Below are positions 32,453 to 40,368 of a stretch of DNA of 41,753 bases, in pieces; within the stretch, counting starts at the first letter, position 1; every line of letters starts with the position of its first letter. The stretch is taken from NCBI GenBank assembly GCA_002310235.1, contig DBYO01000036.1, positions 5,102-46,854 of the forward strand, in the 5' to 3' direction. Under the pieces are notes generated by a model. That model saw only the letters and a program-made list of their open reading frames with translations. It was not told where the DNA came from and searched no databases. The stretch is from Bacteroidales bacterium UBA1184 (GTDB lineage: Bacteria > Bacteroidota > Bacteroidia > Bacteroidales > ML635J-15). The position numbers were made by a program, and so were the translations under genes.

Positions 32453-32471
32453 AAGCTTGATGTTTAGATGT

Positions 32472-33689
32472 CTAGAATAATTTTAAAAGGTATGCAATGC
32501 CTACACCCATATAGGTTCCGATTGCATATCCGATAAGTCCTATTACGATACCGCTGATAAGCACTTTCTTGTTGCCCATTGCACCTACTACTGGCGGAAT
32601 AAATGGCGGCGAGCAGAAAAGTCCCACTTGGGCCACTGTGTATAGGTCGCCGTTGATTTTTGCAAAACGGCAGAATATAATGTGGACAATTACCGACACC
32701 AGCATTATGTACAGCACGAATAGTCCGAGCGAAACAGCCGACATGTCGATGTTGTACGGATTGAATTGCGAAGCTACTACTATACTGAAAATCAGTATGA
32801 AAATCATGCCAAGCTCGAATGTTTTCGGTAGTTCGCGGATTTTTTTCGAGAACGATGCTATAATCGACAATGTGGTGATGGTAAGGATGATTACCAGTTC
32901 GTTGAGTTTGCCAGTGCCAGCCTCCTTGTCGCCTACGACGCCAAGGTTGTAGAGCAAGAGCGACAAACCTGCGCCAACGGCAAGGAATCCGATTGACAGG
33001 AGCAGACCGAGCATGGTTCTTGGAAATACCTTCTTGTTGAGCATCTTACCGTAATTTTCGATGCCATGTTCTTCCATTTTCTTGCTGTCGTGAGTTACTA
33101 TTGCCGACGATTCGTCTGGAAATGGCAGGATCTTTCTGAAAAATTTGTATCCACCACCAGTTATAAATAGTATAAGAGGGAAGGTAATGAGCATCTGGAA
33201 GGTAAGCACAAGTGTTATGGTGGTCGGATCTACACCAAGTGCAGCTCCCAGTGCGTTGAAGTTCATTGTTCCGCCAGTGTATATTCCGGTCATCATTGCC
33301 GAAACGTTTGCTATGTCGTTTACGCCTGTGTTACGGAAAATGAAGAACCCTGTAATTACAGCAGTTGCGATTGCTATTATTCCACCTACAAGTGCCATAA
33401 TGGTTTTGGGCAGAGAGCGTGTCCATAACTTGAAATCACAGTTGAACAGCATCAGAGGAATAGCAAGAGGCACCGAAATGTTCATTATCAATTTCTGTAT
33501 GCTTTCGAAAGTTGCCGCTTCGGCAGTACCGGGATCGAAAGTTACGAATCCGGTGAGACTCATTATTATACCCACAGCGTATGCAAGGATTACCGTGCCT
33601 ATCTTTTGAAATATCTTCCATTTGTGAAATGCCGAAACAATTATTATCGGAAATAGCAGATAGATGCAAATCGCAATTGTTAATCGCAT
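32472..33689 (-). CDS. DUF819 family membrane protein (probable transporter)
   Basis: A 405-residue integral membrane protein with about 10-12 helices. Characteristic segments are the Gly-rich MMTGIYTGGTMNFNALGAALG (about 150-168), VGLFCSPPFIPPVVGAMGNKKVLISG near the C-terminus and the YAIGTYMGVGIAYLL end helix. DUF819 proteins resemble the sodium:solute or keto-acid type permeases, but their substrates are unknown. It is the first gene of a two-gene operon with the Omp85-like barrel. The upstream gap to the M16 protease is 180 bp and holds a -7 element and the terminator of the protease. Confidence 0.83.
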   Translation of the reverse strand: MRLTIAICIYLLFPIIIVSAFHKWKIFQKIGTVILAYAVGIIMSLTGFVTFDPGTAEAATFESIQKLIMNISVPLAIPLMLFNCDFKLWTRSLPKTIMALVGGIIAIATAVITGFFIFRNTGVNDIANVSAMMTGIYTGGTMNFNALGAALGVDPTTITLVLTFQMLITFPLILFITGGGYKFFRKILPFPDESSAIVTHDSKKMEEHGIENYGKMLNKKVFPRTMLGLLLSIGFLAVGAGLSLLLYNLGVVGDKEAGTGKLNELVIILTITTLSIIASFSKKIRELPKTFELGMIFILIFSIVVASQFNPYNIDMSAVSLGLFVLYIMLVSVIVHIIFCRFAKINGDLYTVAQVGLFCSPPFIPPVVGAMGNKKVLISGIVIGLIGYAIGTYMGVGIAYLLKLF

Positions 33690-33718
33690 GTTATTATACT
33701 TTTTTCGGTTACAATGAG

Positions 33719-33726
33719 CAAAAATA
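33719..33726 (-). promoter_or_regulatory. -7 element (TATTTTTG) for DUF819
   Basis: On the minus strand TATTTTTG fits TAnnTTTG 29 bp before the DUF819 start. A -33 match is not clear. Confidence 0.45.
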
Positions 33727-33820
33727 GCTAGATAGAATGTTTATAGTATATAAAATCTACAAATTTAATTAATATGCAGATGTTAATTCCTTTACAAGTT
33801 ATTGATAATTAATAAAATAA

Positions 33821-33848
33821 AAAAGAGGATGCTTATGCACCCTCTTTT
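33821..33848 (-). terminator. Rho-independent terminator of the M16 protease gene
   Basis: On the minus strand AAAAGAGGGTGC and GCATCCTCTTTT pair (one G-U) with loop ATAA, followed by T residues. It lies 21 bp past the stop codon. Confidence 0.85.
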
Positions 33849-33869
33849 CAATTATAAATTCTGAATCTG

Positions 33870-36671
33870 TTATTTTTCAGGTACTAACCTTACCTTAACA
33901 TAGCTGTCGAACTTGAAGTATTTTTCAGCTGCCTTTACCATCTGGTCCTTGTTGATGCCATTGATACGAGCATCTTCGCTGGTTGCCTCTTCGGGTGTTA
34001 TGTCACCTTCTACGAGGTCAATTACAAGGCCTCTCCAGTATCTGTTTTCCTTTACTTCGGTTTCGTGTTCTCGTTTCTTCTTCTCGATAACCTTTGCAAT
34101 TTCATCATCGCTGATGTCTCCCTTTTGGATTGACTTTATAACGTTGAAAATCTTTTCCTTAAGTTCTGGTTCTCTTGCTGGATCGCAGCTGTAGAAGATT
34201 TGTACAGCGTAGTTTTCGTACGGAACTTTCGATGTCATAGGATATGCACCTATAGAATATACACCGCTTTCCTTTTCACGAATTTGTTCGAGGAGCTTGG
34301 TTGTGAGAATTTTGCATATTGCATCGATTTCGGTGTTGTTCTGTGCGTTGTAGCTAAAATCGCCATGGAACATAATAATTTCAATACACTTGTCGTCCTT
34401 ACCTTTCTTAACATCCTTTTCGATGCCGCCCTTTGGTGGACGGATGCCGAGGTCAACAAATGTTTCGTTGCGCTGAACAGTTTCGAGCGAGCCTAAGTAT
34501 TTTTCAATCAACGGCTTAGCCTTCTTAGCATCAACATTTCCTACGAAGTAGAAAGTGAAGTTGCATGGGTCGTTGAAGCGTTGCTTGTAGAGTTTGCTCA
34601 TGCTCTTGAAGTTAACTTCGTCAAGCATAGCAGGTGTCATAGGTTTGCGATATTCGCTATAATTGCTCATGATCCATCTCATCGAATCCTGCCATACACT
34701 TTGTGGATCGAGGCTTGCATTTTCGAGCATACCTTTCTGCTTTTCGATGTATGAATTGAATGCTTCTTCGTTGAATTTAGGCTGTGTGAAATAAGCGTTT
34801 ACAAGTTCGAGCATGGTTTCGAATCCTTCAACGTCGCAGCTACCGCCAAAACCTTCCTCTGTTTCGCCGATGTATGGGTAAACGTGTGCGTTCTTGCCCG
34901 ACAGGTATTTCTGAAGTTCGGTTGCATCATAGTTTCCAAGTCCACTTTCGCTCATTACGTCGGTTATGCATTTTGCTGTGAGAGCATCCTTAGCGTTGAG
35001 TTTTGAATAACCGCCTTCGCTCTTTGCTGTCATTGTGATTTCGTCTGCCTTGAAATCGGTGTGCTTCAAAACAACCTTTACTCCATTGCTCAATGTCCAG
35101 GTTTCGTAACCGAATTGTTTGTTTGCAACCTTCTTTGCAACCTTGCCCTTAGGTCCAAGAGCGTCAACGAGAGGTTTGTCGGCAACCTTGTCAACATAAG
35201 GTTCGGTGCTTGTCTGGTTTGCTTCTTCGAAAGCCTTTCTAATTTGTGCTTCGGTCGGAAGTTTGAAACCTTCTTTTTCTGGTGCCATTGCGAAAACCAC
35301 ACAGTTGTCGTCGGTAATCATTGTAGATGCATAGTTGTTGACTTCTTCGAGAGTAATTTCGGGGATATACTTGTTGTACAACTGATGTTCGTATTCTGCG
35401 CTCATGTATGCTGAGTGAGGTGGCATGAAATTAGCCTTGTATTCGTTGATATAGCTTTCCGATTTCTGTTTGTCGCGTTCATTGTATTGCTTTTCAATCA
35501 TCTTAAGCATGTCTTTCTTTGCGCGGTCGAGTTCTGTCTGTGTGAAGCCGTGCTGAAGCATTCTCTGGTTTTCGGTAGTGAGAACTCTTACTGCGTTTTC
35601 AATTTTATCGTTCTGCAATACAGCAAGATTCATGAAAGCATCCTTTCCTCCCATAAATGGAGAATATGCGCCAAATGCTTGTACGAAAGGTGGATTTGGA
35701 GCTAAAGCAATTTCTGAGAAACGAGCTATAAGCATTTGTGACATAAGTGAAGAAACCATGTCGCGGCGTGCATCAGCTACAGTAACAGTCTTGGTCTGTG
35801 GGTGTTTATAGAAAATATAAACCATAGTAGCAGGGCATTCGGGATCGCTCGAAAGTTTTACAACAGTTTCTTTGTGGTCGGGAATGATTTCTGTTGGACG
35901 TGGTTTTGGATTTTCTGGTTTTGGAATCTGAGAGAATTGCTTCTTAATGCGATTTTCCATGTCGGCTGGGTCGAAATCACCAACTGCGATTACTGCCATA
36001 AGGTCTGGACGATACCAGGTCTTGTAGAAGTCCTTTATTACCTGTGGATCAAAGAAATCAACAACTTCCATAAGGCCGATAGGCAAGCGTTCTGCATACT
36101 TTGAACCGTTGAAAACTGCGGTAAGCATGTCGTTTTGCATACGAGTTTGTGCGCCCTGGCTCAAACGCCATTCTTCGTGGATAACACCTCTTTCATCGTT
36201 AATCATGTCGTCGTCGAACGAAAGTTCGTGAGCCCAGTCGTAAAGAACGAGCAAACCTTTGTCGATGAATTCGCTGTTGTCGGTAGGAACCTTGATACCA
36301 TATACGGTTTCGTCGAACGAAGTGTAAGCGTTAACTTCGCTACCGAATTGCATACCTATTGATTCCATGTAGTTTACGAGTTCGTTCTTACTGAAGTGTG
36401 TACTTCCATTGAACGCCATGTGCTCAGTAAAATGAGCCAAACCGCGCTGTTCTTCGGTTTCTAGAACCGAACCAGCATACACTGCAAGTGTGAGTTCTGC
36501 ACGGTTTTCTGGAATAGAGTTCTGTCTAATATAATAGGTAAGCCCGTTGTCGAGTTTGCCTACAATTACCTTAGGGTCGTTTGGCAACTTGTCGGAAAGA
36601 GCCATGCCCTGCGAAAATGCTGCTCCAATGCCCAAAAACAATGCGAGCAACAAAAGTGAGAGTTTTTTCAT
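33870..36671 (-). CDS. M16 family zinc metallopeptidase (double, exported)
   Basis: A 933-residue exported protein (signal MKKLSLLLLALFLGIGAAFS) with two M16 halves. The N-terminal half has the inverted zinc motif HFTEH (H80, E83, H84) and the downstream Glu region, followed by an M16 C-domain (about 200-390). The second half (about 520-930) lacks a zinc motif, as in inactive beta-type partners fused to the active unit. The enzyme should cleave peptides in the periplasm or at the surface. Bacteroidetes carry several of these. It has its own promoter (36702-36730) and terminator, and codon use typical of a highly expressed gene. Confidence 0.94.
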   Translation of the reverse strand: MKKLSLLLLALFLGIGAAFSQGMALSDKLPNDPKVIVGKLDNGLTYYIRQNSIPENRAELTLAVYAGSVLETEEQRGLAHFTEHMAFNGSTHFSKNELVNYMESIGMQFGSEVNAYTSFDETVYGIKVPTDNSEFIDKGLLVLYDWAHELSFDDDMINDERGVIHEEWRLSQGAQTRMQNDMLTAVFNGSKYAERLPIGLMEVVDFFDPQVIKDFYKTWYRPDLMAVIAVGDFDPADMENRIKKQFSQIPKPENPKPRPTEIIPDHKETVVKLSSDPECPATMVYIFYKHPQTKTVTVADARRDMVSSLMSQMLIARFSEIALAPNPPFVQAFGAYSPFMGGKDAFMNLAVLQNDKIENAVRVLTTENQRMLQHGFTQTELDRAKKDMLKMIEKQYNERDKQKSESYINEYKANFMPPHSAYMSAEYEHQLYNKYIPEITLEEVNNYASTMITDDNCVVFAMAPEKEGFKLPTEAQIRKAFEEANQTSTEPYVDKVADKPLVDALGPKGKVAKKVANKQFGYETWTLSNGVKVVLKHTDFKADEITMTAKSEGGYSKLNAKDALTAKCITDVMSESGLGNYDATELQKYLSGKNAHVYPYIGETEEGFGGSCDVEGFETMLELVNAYFTQPKFNEEAFNSYIEKQKGMLENASLDPQSVWQDSMRWIMSNYSEYRKPMTPAMLDEVNFKSMSKLYKQRFNDPCNFTFYFVGNVDAKKAKPLIEKYLGSLETVQRNETFVDLGIRPPKGGIEKDVKKGKDDKCIEIIMFHGDFSYNAQNNTEIDAICKILTTKLLEQIREKESGVYSIGAYPMTSKVPYENYAVQIFYSCDPAREPELKEKIFNVIKSIQKGDISDDEIAKVIEKKKREHETEVKENRYWRGLVIDLVEGDITPEEATSEDARINGINKDQMVKAAEKYFKFDSYVKVRLVPEK

Positions 36672-36701
36672 TTGTATTTAATTTTAAATTTTTTCTGTCG
36701 G

Positions 36702-36730
36702 CAAAGTTATGCCAAAGAAAGATACGTCAA
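36702..36730 (-). promoter_or_regulatory. Probable promoter of the M16 protease gene
   Basis: On the minus strand TTG (36728-36730) is followed after 18 bp by TAACTTTG (36702-36709). The spacing is one base shorter than elsewhere in this window. The -33 box overlaps the end of the upstream lipoprotein gene. Confidence 0.55.
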
Positions 36731-37278
36731 CGTGAAAGATTTCTTAAACTATCAGTACCCACATATTGTACTTGTTCAATTACTTTTCCTTTTTCGTAAA
36801 AGATTTTCAAAGCTTCGGTTCCATCTTCCAGATAGAATGTCCAGATGCCTTCGGCAGTGTCGTTTACGTATTTTTTATTGTACTGCACTTGTCCGTTTAC
36901 ATAATAGACTTTGTTTTCTCCATTACGTAATCCGTGGATATAGTCGCCAGTGCTCCAAACCTTTCCGTTGTCGTACCAAGCCGTCCAGCGTCCGTCGCGA
37001 AGTCCCTCGCTGTCGATAGGACCTTCCATACAAATATTGCCGTTTTTGTAGTAGCGTTTTTCGTATGTTGCCGTAGTTGTGTCTTCCTTATCGTAGAATT
37101 TAATACGTCGTGTTTCTCCACTGTCGAAGGTGTCGGTTACCGAATAAGCATATACAGTTGCAAGAGTGTCGGTGGTAAGCACTTCGGGAAGAGGTTTTTC
37201 TGTTTCGCCTTTGCACGATAATAATGTGTAGGCTGTTGTGAATGCAAGAATGATGAGAAAGAAATTTAATTTATTCAT
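36727..37278 (-). CDS. MORN-repeat (YwqK-like) lipoprotein
   Basis: A 183-residue lipoprotein with a signal ending TLLSC (about residue 22). Four MORN-type units follow, each of the pattern Y-x-N/D-G-x: YYKNGNICMEG, WYDNGKVWSTGDY, YYVNGQVQYNKKY and YLEDGTEALKIFY (about 77-165). Such repeats form a small beta solenoid and in Bacteroidetes are often named YwqK-family antitoxins, but no toxin is adjacent and the lipobox puts this protein in the envelope. It starts 3 bp after the upp stop codon, so the two are co-transcribed. Confidence 0.75.
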   Translation of the reverse strand: MNKLNFFLIILAFTTAYTLLSCKGETEKPLPEVLTTDTLATVYAYSVTDTFDSGETRRIKFYDKEDTTTATYEKRYYKNGNICMEGPIDSEGLRDGRWTAWYDNGKVWSTGDYIHGLRNGENKVYYVNGQVQYNKKYVNDTAEGIWTFYLEDGTEALKIFYEKGKVIEQVQYVGTDSLRNLSR

Positions 37279-37281
37279 TGT

Positions 37282-37938
37282 TTATTCTGTTTTTTCTCCA
37301 AATGCTAAATCGCCTGCATCGCCAATTCCTGGAACGATGTAAGATTTCACGGTAAGTTCATCATCGATAGCTCCAGTCCACACAGTGACCATGCTTTCGG
37401 GCAATACCTTTTCTATATATTCCAAACCTTCGCGGCTTGCAATTACTGCTGCCACATGTACGTGCTTTGGTGTCCCGTATTCGAGCAATCCTTTGAATGC
37501 CAACTCAATACTACTTCCACTTGCAAGCATAGGGTCACATATTATTACATTCCTATCCTCAATGGATGGCGATGTGATGTAGTCGATTTTTACTTCAAAC
37601 TTGCCGTTTTTTTTGTATTTACGATAACCTGCTATAAATGCGCTGTCGGCATGGTCAAAAAAATTGAGGAATCCTTTATACATAGGTAATCCTGCACGGA
37701 GAATAGTTGCCAAAACAGGCTGTTCCTTAATAGTTGGTACTGTTGCAATGCCAAGTGGGGTTATGACATCTTCCTCTGCAAAAGGAAGTCTTTTACTGAT
37801 TTCGTATGCCATTACTTCGCCTATGCGAGTGAGGTTGTTGCGAAAACGCAGTCTTTCCTGCTGAATTTGAACGTCTCTTACTTCCGACATAAACTGGTCG
37901 AGCAAGCTTCCCTTTCCTCCTAAATTAATAATCTTCAT
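37282..37938 (-). CDS. upp: Uracil phosphoribosyltransferase
   Basis: A 218-residue cytoplasmic enzyme that forms UMP from uracil and PRPP (pyrimidine salvage). The PRPP-binding loop is VIICDPMLASGSSIE (about 131-145), and the uracil-binding end is the Gly/Asp-rich YIVPGIGDAGDLAFG (about 199-213). Also present are ILRAGLPMYKGF and the N-terminal RNNLTRIGE. Length and order are normal. It is the first gene before the MORN-repeat lipoprotein. The 391-bp region upstream (37939-38329) contains the start of other transcripts on the plus strand. Confidence 0.95.
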   Translation of the reverse strand: MKIINLGGKGSLLDQFMSEVRDVQIQQERLRFRNNLTRIGEVMAYEISKRLPFAEEDVITPLGIATVPTIKEQPVLATILRAGLPMYKGFLNFFDHADSAFIAGYRKYKKNGKFEVKIDYITSPSIEDRNVIICDPMLASGSSIELAFKGLLEYGTPKHVHVAAVIASREGLEYIEKVLPESMVTVWTGAIDDELTVKSYIVPGIGDAGDLAFGEKTE

Positions 37939-38133
37939 AATTCCTATTATTTATTTATAATCGGATGTAAAAATAATTCTTTGATTTGTATTGGAGAAGA
38001 TTTTTTTTAAAATTGTGTGTGTTTCATGCTTTGAAGAAGGTATTTTTGTCGTTTTTTGTGTGTTAATTTATATGAAAAATTGTAATAGATATAACATTTT
38101 TTCTTTTTTTCGTATAATTGAATAAAAAAGTCC
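37939..38133. other. Spacer before the candidate small RNA
   Basis: This AT-rich stretch upstream of upp holds no gene I can support. A weak TATTTTTG at 38041-38048 has no -33 partner. The upp promoter is not clearly resolved. Confidence 0.5.
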
Positions 38134-38163
38134 TTGCCAGTAAAAAAAAAGTCCATACTTTTG
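38134..38163 (+). promoter_or_regulatory. Promoter of the candidate small RNA
   Basis: TTG (38134-38136), 19 bp, then TACTTTTG (38156-38163), a full Bacteroidetes consensus. Confidence 0.65.
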
Positions 38164-38168
38164 TATTG

Positions 38169-38271
38169 CAATCAGATGACAAAAATGACATCTGGTTATT
38201 AAAATTGCCCTCATATTATCAAACTTTATTTTAACCTCCGTTAGAATCCCAAGCTTTCGGAGGTTTTTTTA
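38169..38271 (+). ncRNA. Candidate small RNA (about 100 nt), family unknown
   Basis: A consensus promoter directs a transcript starting near 38169. It ends at a terminator hairpin about 100 nt later, with no open reading frame of note. At its 5' end AATCAGATG (38170-38178) can pair with CATCTGGTT (38189-38197), with one G-U pair, leaving a 10-nt loop. A 35-nt unstructured A/U-rich stretch follows, then the terminator stem. This is the classic build of a trans-acting bacterial small RNA. A second promoter directly after the terminator serves lpxD, so it is not merely the lpxD leader. I do not recognise a known family. Confidence 0.55.
38233..38271 (+). terminator. Terminator of the candidate small RNA
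   Basis: AACCTCCG (38233-38240) and CGGAGGTT (38258-38265) form an 8-bp stem with a 17-nt loop, followed by a run of T. Confidence 0.8.
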
Positions 38272-38301
38272 TTGTCCCCCCGATTTTATTTGTTAACTTT
38301 G
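38272..38301 (+). promoter_or_regulatory. lpxD promoter
   Basis: TTG (38272-38274), 19 bp, then TAACTTTG (38294-38301). Transcription would begin near 38307, giving a leader of about 23 nt. The -33 box abuts the T-run of the preceding terminator. Confidence 0.65.
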
Positions 38302-38329
38302 CACTCCTTAAAGTAATTATTTGAGAACA

Positions 38330-39370
38330 ATGGAATATTCAGTAAAGGAAATTGCCGATATGTTAGGCGGCAAAGTCGAAGGCGATGGTTCGGTTATGAT
38401 TTCGAAATTCGCAAGAATTGAATACGGAGAACCGGGAGCCATTTCTTTTTTAGCAAATCCCAAATACGAGCAATACATATATACAAGCAAGGCTTCGGCT
38501 GTGATTGTAAACAACAGTTTTGAACCTCACGGAGAAATTTCCGCCACCTTGATTCGCGTGCCCGATGCCTACAAGTCGGTTGCCGACTTGCTCCACATCT
38601 ACGCCGTAAAGCAGACTCCCAAAGGTCATGAAATGCGCAGCAAGATTCACCGCACGGCAAAAGTCGGAAAAGGTTGCTACATCGGTGGTTTCGCCTACAT
38701 CGACAAGAATGCCGTTTTGGGCGACAATGTGCAGGTGCATCCGCTGTGCTATGTAGGTAAGAATGTAAAAATCGGCGACAATACTATATTATATCCTGGC
38801 GTTAAGATTTACTACGACTGCGAAATCGGAAAGAACTGCATAATACACTCCAACACTGTTATCGGTGCAGATGGATTTGGTTTTGCTCCCAATCCCGATG
38901 GCGAGTTCGAAAAGATTGAGCAGATTGGAAATGTTGTCATCGAAGACAATGTCGAACTTGGTGCGCTTGTTACCATCGACCGTGCAATTGCCGGTTCCAC
39001 CATAATCCGCAGTGGCGTAAAGCTCGACGACCATAACCATGTGGCTCACAATGTCGAAATTGGCAAAAATACCGTCATGGCTGCCCAGGGCGGAATTGCC
39101 GGTTCGGCAAAGATTGGCGAAAATTGTATGTTCGGCGGTCAGGTGGGAATAGGTCCGCACTCCAACATTGCCAACCGCACCAAGATGCAGGCCAAGGCGG
39201 GAATCGCCGGTACTGTAAAGGAAGAAAACACCGCCTTGATGGGTGCGCCCGCTATGGATGCCCGTAAGTATCAGCGTCTGTATGTGCGTTTCAAGCAACT
39301 CGACGATATGGCAAAGAAGATTGAAATGCTGGAAAAGCAGATTGAAGAGTTGAAAAAGAAAGGGGAATAA
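38330..39370 (+). CDS. lpxD: UDP-3-O-(3-hydroxyacyl)glucosamine N-acyltransferase
   Basis: A 346-residue enzyme of lipid A synthesis that transfers a 3-hydroxyacyl chain from ACP to the 2-amino group of UDP-3-O-acylglucosamine. The N-terminal uridine-binding domain (MEYSVKEIADMLGG, about 1-100) is followed by left-handed beta-helix hexapeptide repeats (about 105-300). The catalytic His is in HNHVAHNVEIGKN, followed by GGIAGSAKIGENC, and the C-terminus is a helical tail (KKIEMLEKQIEELKKKG). An upstream TTG at 38321 would add three residues; the ATG is preferred. In many Bacteroidetes lpxD is followed by fused lpxC-fabZ and lpxA. Here the next genes are the DUF3791/DUF3990 module instead. Confidence 0.95.
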   Translation: MEYSVKEIADMLGGKVEGDGSVMISKFARIEYGEPGAISFLANPKYEQYIYTSKASAVIVNNSFEPHGEISATLIRVPDAYKSVADLLHIYAVKQTPKGHEMRSKIHRTAKVGKGCYIGGFAYIDKNAVLGDNVQVHPLCYVGKNVKIGDNTILYPGVKIYYDCEIGKNCIIHSNTVIGADGFGFAPNPDGEFEKIEQIGNVVIEDNVELGALVTIDRAIAGSTIIRSGVKLDDHNHVAHNVEIGKNTVMAAQGGIAGSAKIGENCMFGGQVGIGPHSNIANRTKMQAKAGIAGTVKEENTALMGAPAMDARKYQRLYVRFKQLDDMAKKIEMLEKQIEELKKKGE

Positions 39371-39400
39371 AATCGTACCAATGTATTCGAACAACACAAA

Positions 39401-39628
39401 ATGGCTATGATTATGGATTTCAATAGTTTAAATTTTACAATTTTTTGTGTGAATAATGTTGCAGAATATCTGAATAGGAGTGCTAAAGAAGTATATCATT
39501 TGATGCAAGATGCTGACATTATTAATGGTTACATTGTTCCTTGTTATGATGTTTTGCACACATTTTCAAAAGAATACATAATAGAAGACTTGGTTTCGTT
39601 TATGCAAAAGAAAGGGGCATTGGCATGA
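39401..39628 (+). CDS. DUF3791 domain protein (first copy)
   Basis: A 75-residue protein with the DUF3791 pattern: IFCVNNVAEYLNRSAKEVY, DADIINGYIVPCYDVLHT, then KEYIIEDLVSFMQKKG. It is predicted as a helical, small cytoplasmic partner protein. The stop codon overlaps the DUF3990 ATG by 4 bp (ATGA), so the two genes are translationally coupled. In gut Bacteroidales and Firmicutes, DUF3791 and DUF3990 genes tend to occur together, which suggests a toxin-antitoxin or immunity relation (inference). Alternative in-frame ATGs are at 39407 and 39413; any of the three is plausible. Confidence 0.85.
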   Translation: MAMIMDFNSLNFTIFCVNNVAEYLNRSAKEVYHLMQDADIINGYIVPCYDVLHTFSKEYIIEDLVSFMQKKGALA

Positions 39629-40044
39629 TATTGTACCATACATCAACAGTAGAAATACATCATCCTGATTTATTACATTCCCGTCCTCGACTTGATTTTG
39701 GCAAGGTTTTTTTTCTGACTCCGATTTGTGAACAGGCAGAACGTTATGGGGAACGTTTTATCAGACGTGGCGAAAAGGCAATTCTCAATATTTTTTTGCT
39801 TGATGAAACTCGCGCCGAGTGTTCCCACAAAATTTTTACCGCATACGATGGAGAATGGCTCGATTTTGTAACTGCGTGCCGTAAAGAATTGCCACACGAA
39901 AACTACGACATTATAGAGGGCGGCATTGCGGATGATCAGGTGTTCGATACTGTTGACTTATATTTTTCAGGAGTTTATACACGCGAACAAGCGCTTGCTC
40001 AACTTCAATACAAGAAACCTAATCACCAAGTATGTATCACTTAA
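39625..40044 (+). CDS. DUF3990 domain protein, possible ADP-ribosyltransferase-like
   Basis: A 139-residue protein with the DUF3990 layout: an N-terminal ILYHTSTVEIHHPD with H5, then LDFGKVFFLTPICEQAERYG (about 24-43), a central WLDFVTACR, the conserved NYDIIEGGIADDQVFDTVDLY (about 91-111) and a final LQYKKPNHQVCI. Strand order and the positions of H5, the aromatic pair F29/F30 and Q136 resemble the H-Y-(E/Q) pattern of small ADP-ribosyltransferases. I believe the family is related to that fold but cannot confirm it here. If so, its target would be a protein or nucleic acid, with the adjoining DUF3791 proteins as antitoxin or specificity factors. It overlaps the first DUF3791 gene by 4 bp. 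Confidence 0.83.
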   Translation: MILYHTSTVEIHHPDLLHSRPRLDFGKVFFLTPICEQAERYGERFIRRGEKAILNIFLLDETRAECSHKIFTAYDGEWLDFVTACRKELPHENYDIIEGGIADDQVFDTVDLYFSGVYTREQALAQLQYKKPNHQVCIT

Positions 40045-40050
40045 CAACAT

Positions 40051-40065
40051 ATACTTGACAAGTAT
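40051..40065. promoter_or_regulatory. Inverted repeat before the second DUF3791 gene
   Basis: ATACTTGACAAGTAT is a perfect 7+1+7 inverted repeat, 26 bp before the start at 40092. A further CAAGTAT half-site lies at 40027-40033 within the DUF3990 end. It is a candidate operator for autoregulation. Confidence 0.45.
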
Positions 40066-40091
40066 TTACATTTTCAATCATCAAAAAGATT

Positions 40092-40319
40092 ATGACTATG
40101 CAAGCCAATCCCACTATATTGCAAATGAAGTATGCACGTATCGTAAAAATATTCGCCGAGCAAGCTGGCTTGTCCTACGAGGATGCCTTGGGCAAATTTT
40201 ATGATTCTCAAACATACGATTTAATAAGCAATGGCGTAGCTGATATGCATTGTTTCAGTGATGAATACCTAGCAGATGAACTTTTAATTGAATTTGGATA
40301 CAAACAAGCACCAAAATAA
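40092..40319 (+). CDS. DUF3791 domain protein (second, divergent copy)
   Basis: A 75-residue protein with the other recognisable DUF3791 variant: LQMKYARIVKIFAEQAGLSYEDAL, FYDSQTYDLISNG, then VADMHCFSDEYLADELLIEFGY. It differs strongly from the first copy, so the two probably bind different partners or faces of the DUF3990 protein (inference). The spacer of 47 bp to DUF3990 contains an inverted repeat and no terminator. In-frame ATGs at 40092 and 40098 are both possible, and MKYARIVK at 40122 would give the most family-like start. A palindrome lies 14 bp past the stop codon. Confidence 0.85.
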   Translation: MTMQANPTILQMKYARIVKIFAEQAGLSYEDALGKFYDSQTYDLISNGVADMHCFSDEYLADELLIEFGYKQAPK

Positions 40320-40333
40320 ACAATTATAGAATC

Positions 40334-40349
40334 GACAATTGCAATTGTC
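40334..40349. repeat. Perfect 16-bp palindrome before mfd
   Basis: GACAATTGCAATTGTC is a perfect palindrome 19 bp before the mfd ATG, flanked by TTATA-type A/T sequence on both sides. There is no T-run, so it is more likely an operator or REP-like element than a terminator. Confidence 0.55.
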
Positions 40350-40368
40350 AAATTATAAATAACTGAAA

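Noticed and set aside
31565..32467. 300-codon plus-strand frame opposite the Omp85-like gene
   Set aside because: There is no signal peptide or motif. The minus strand encodes a coherent barrel protein with a C-terminal Phe.
37939..38329. Riboswitch or leader of lpxD
   Set aside because: An intrinsic terminator is followed by a separate full-consensus promoter for lpxD, so an independent small RNA fits better. No known aptamer fold was recognised.
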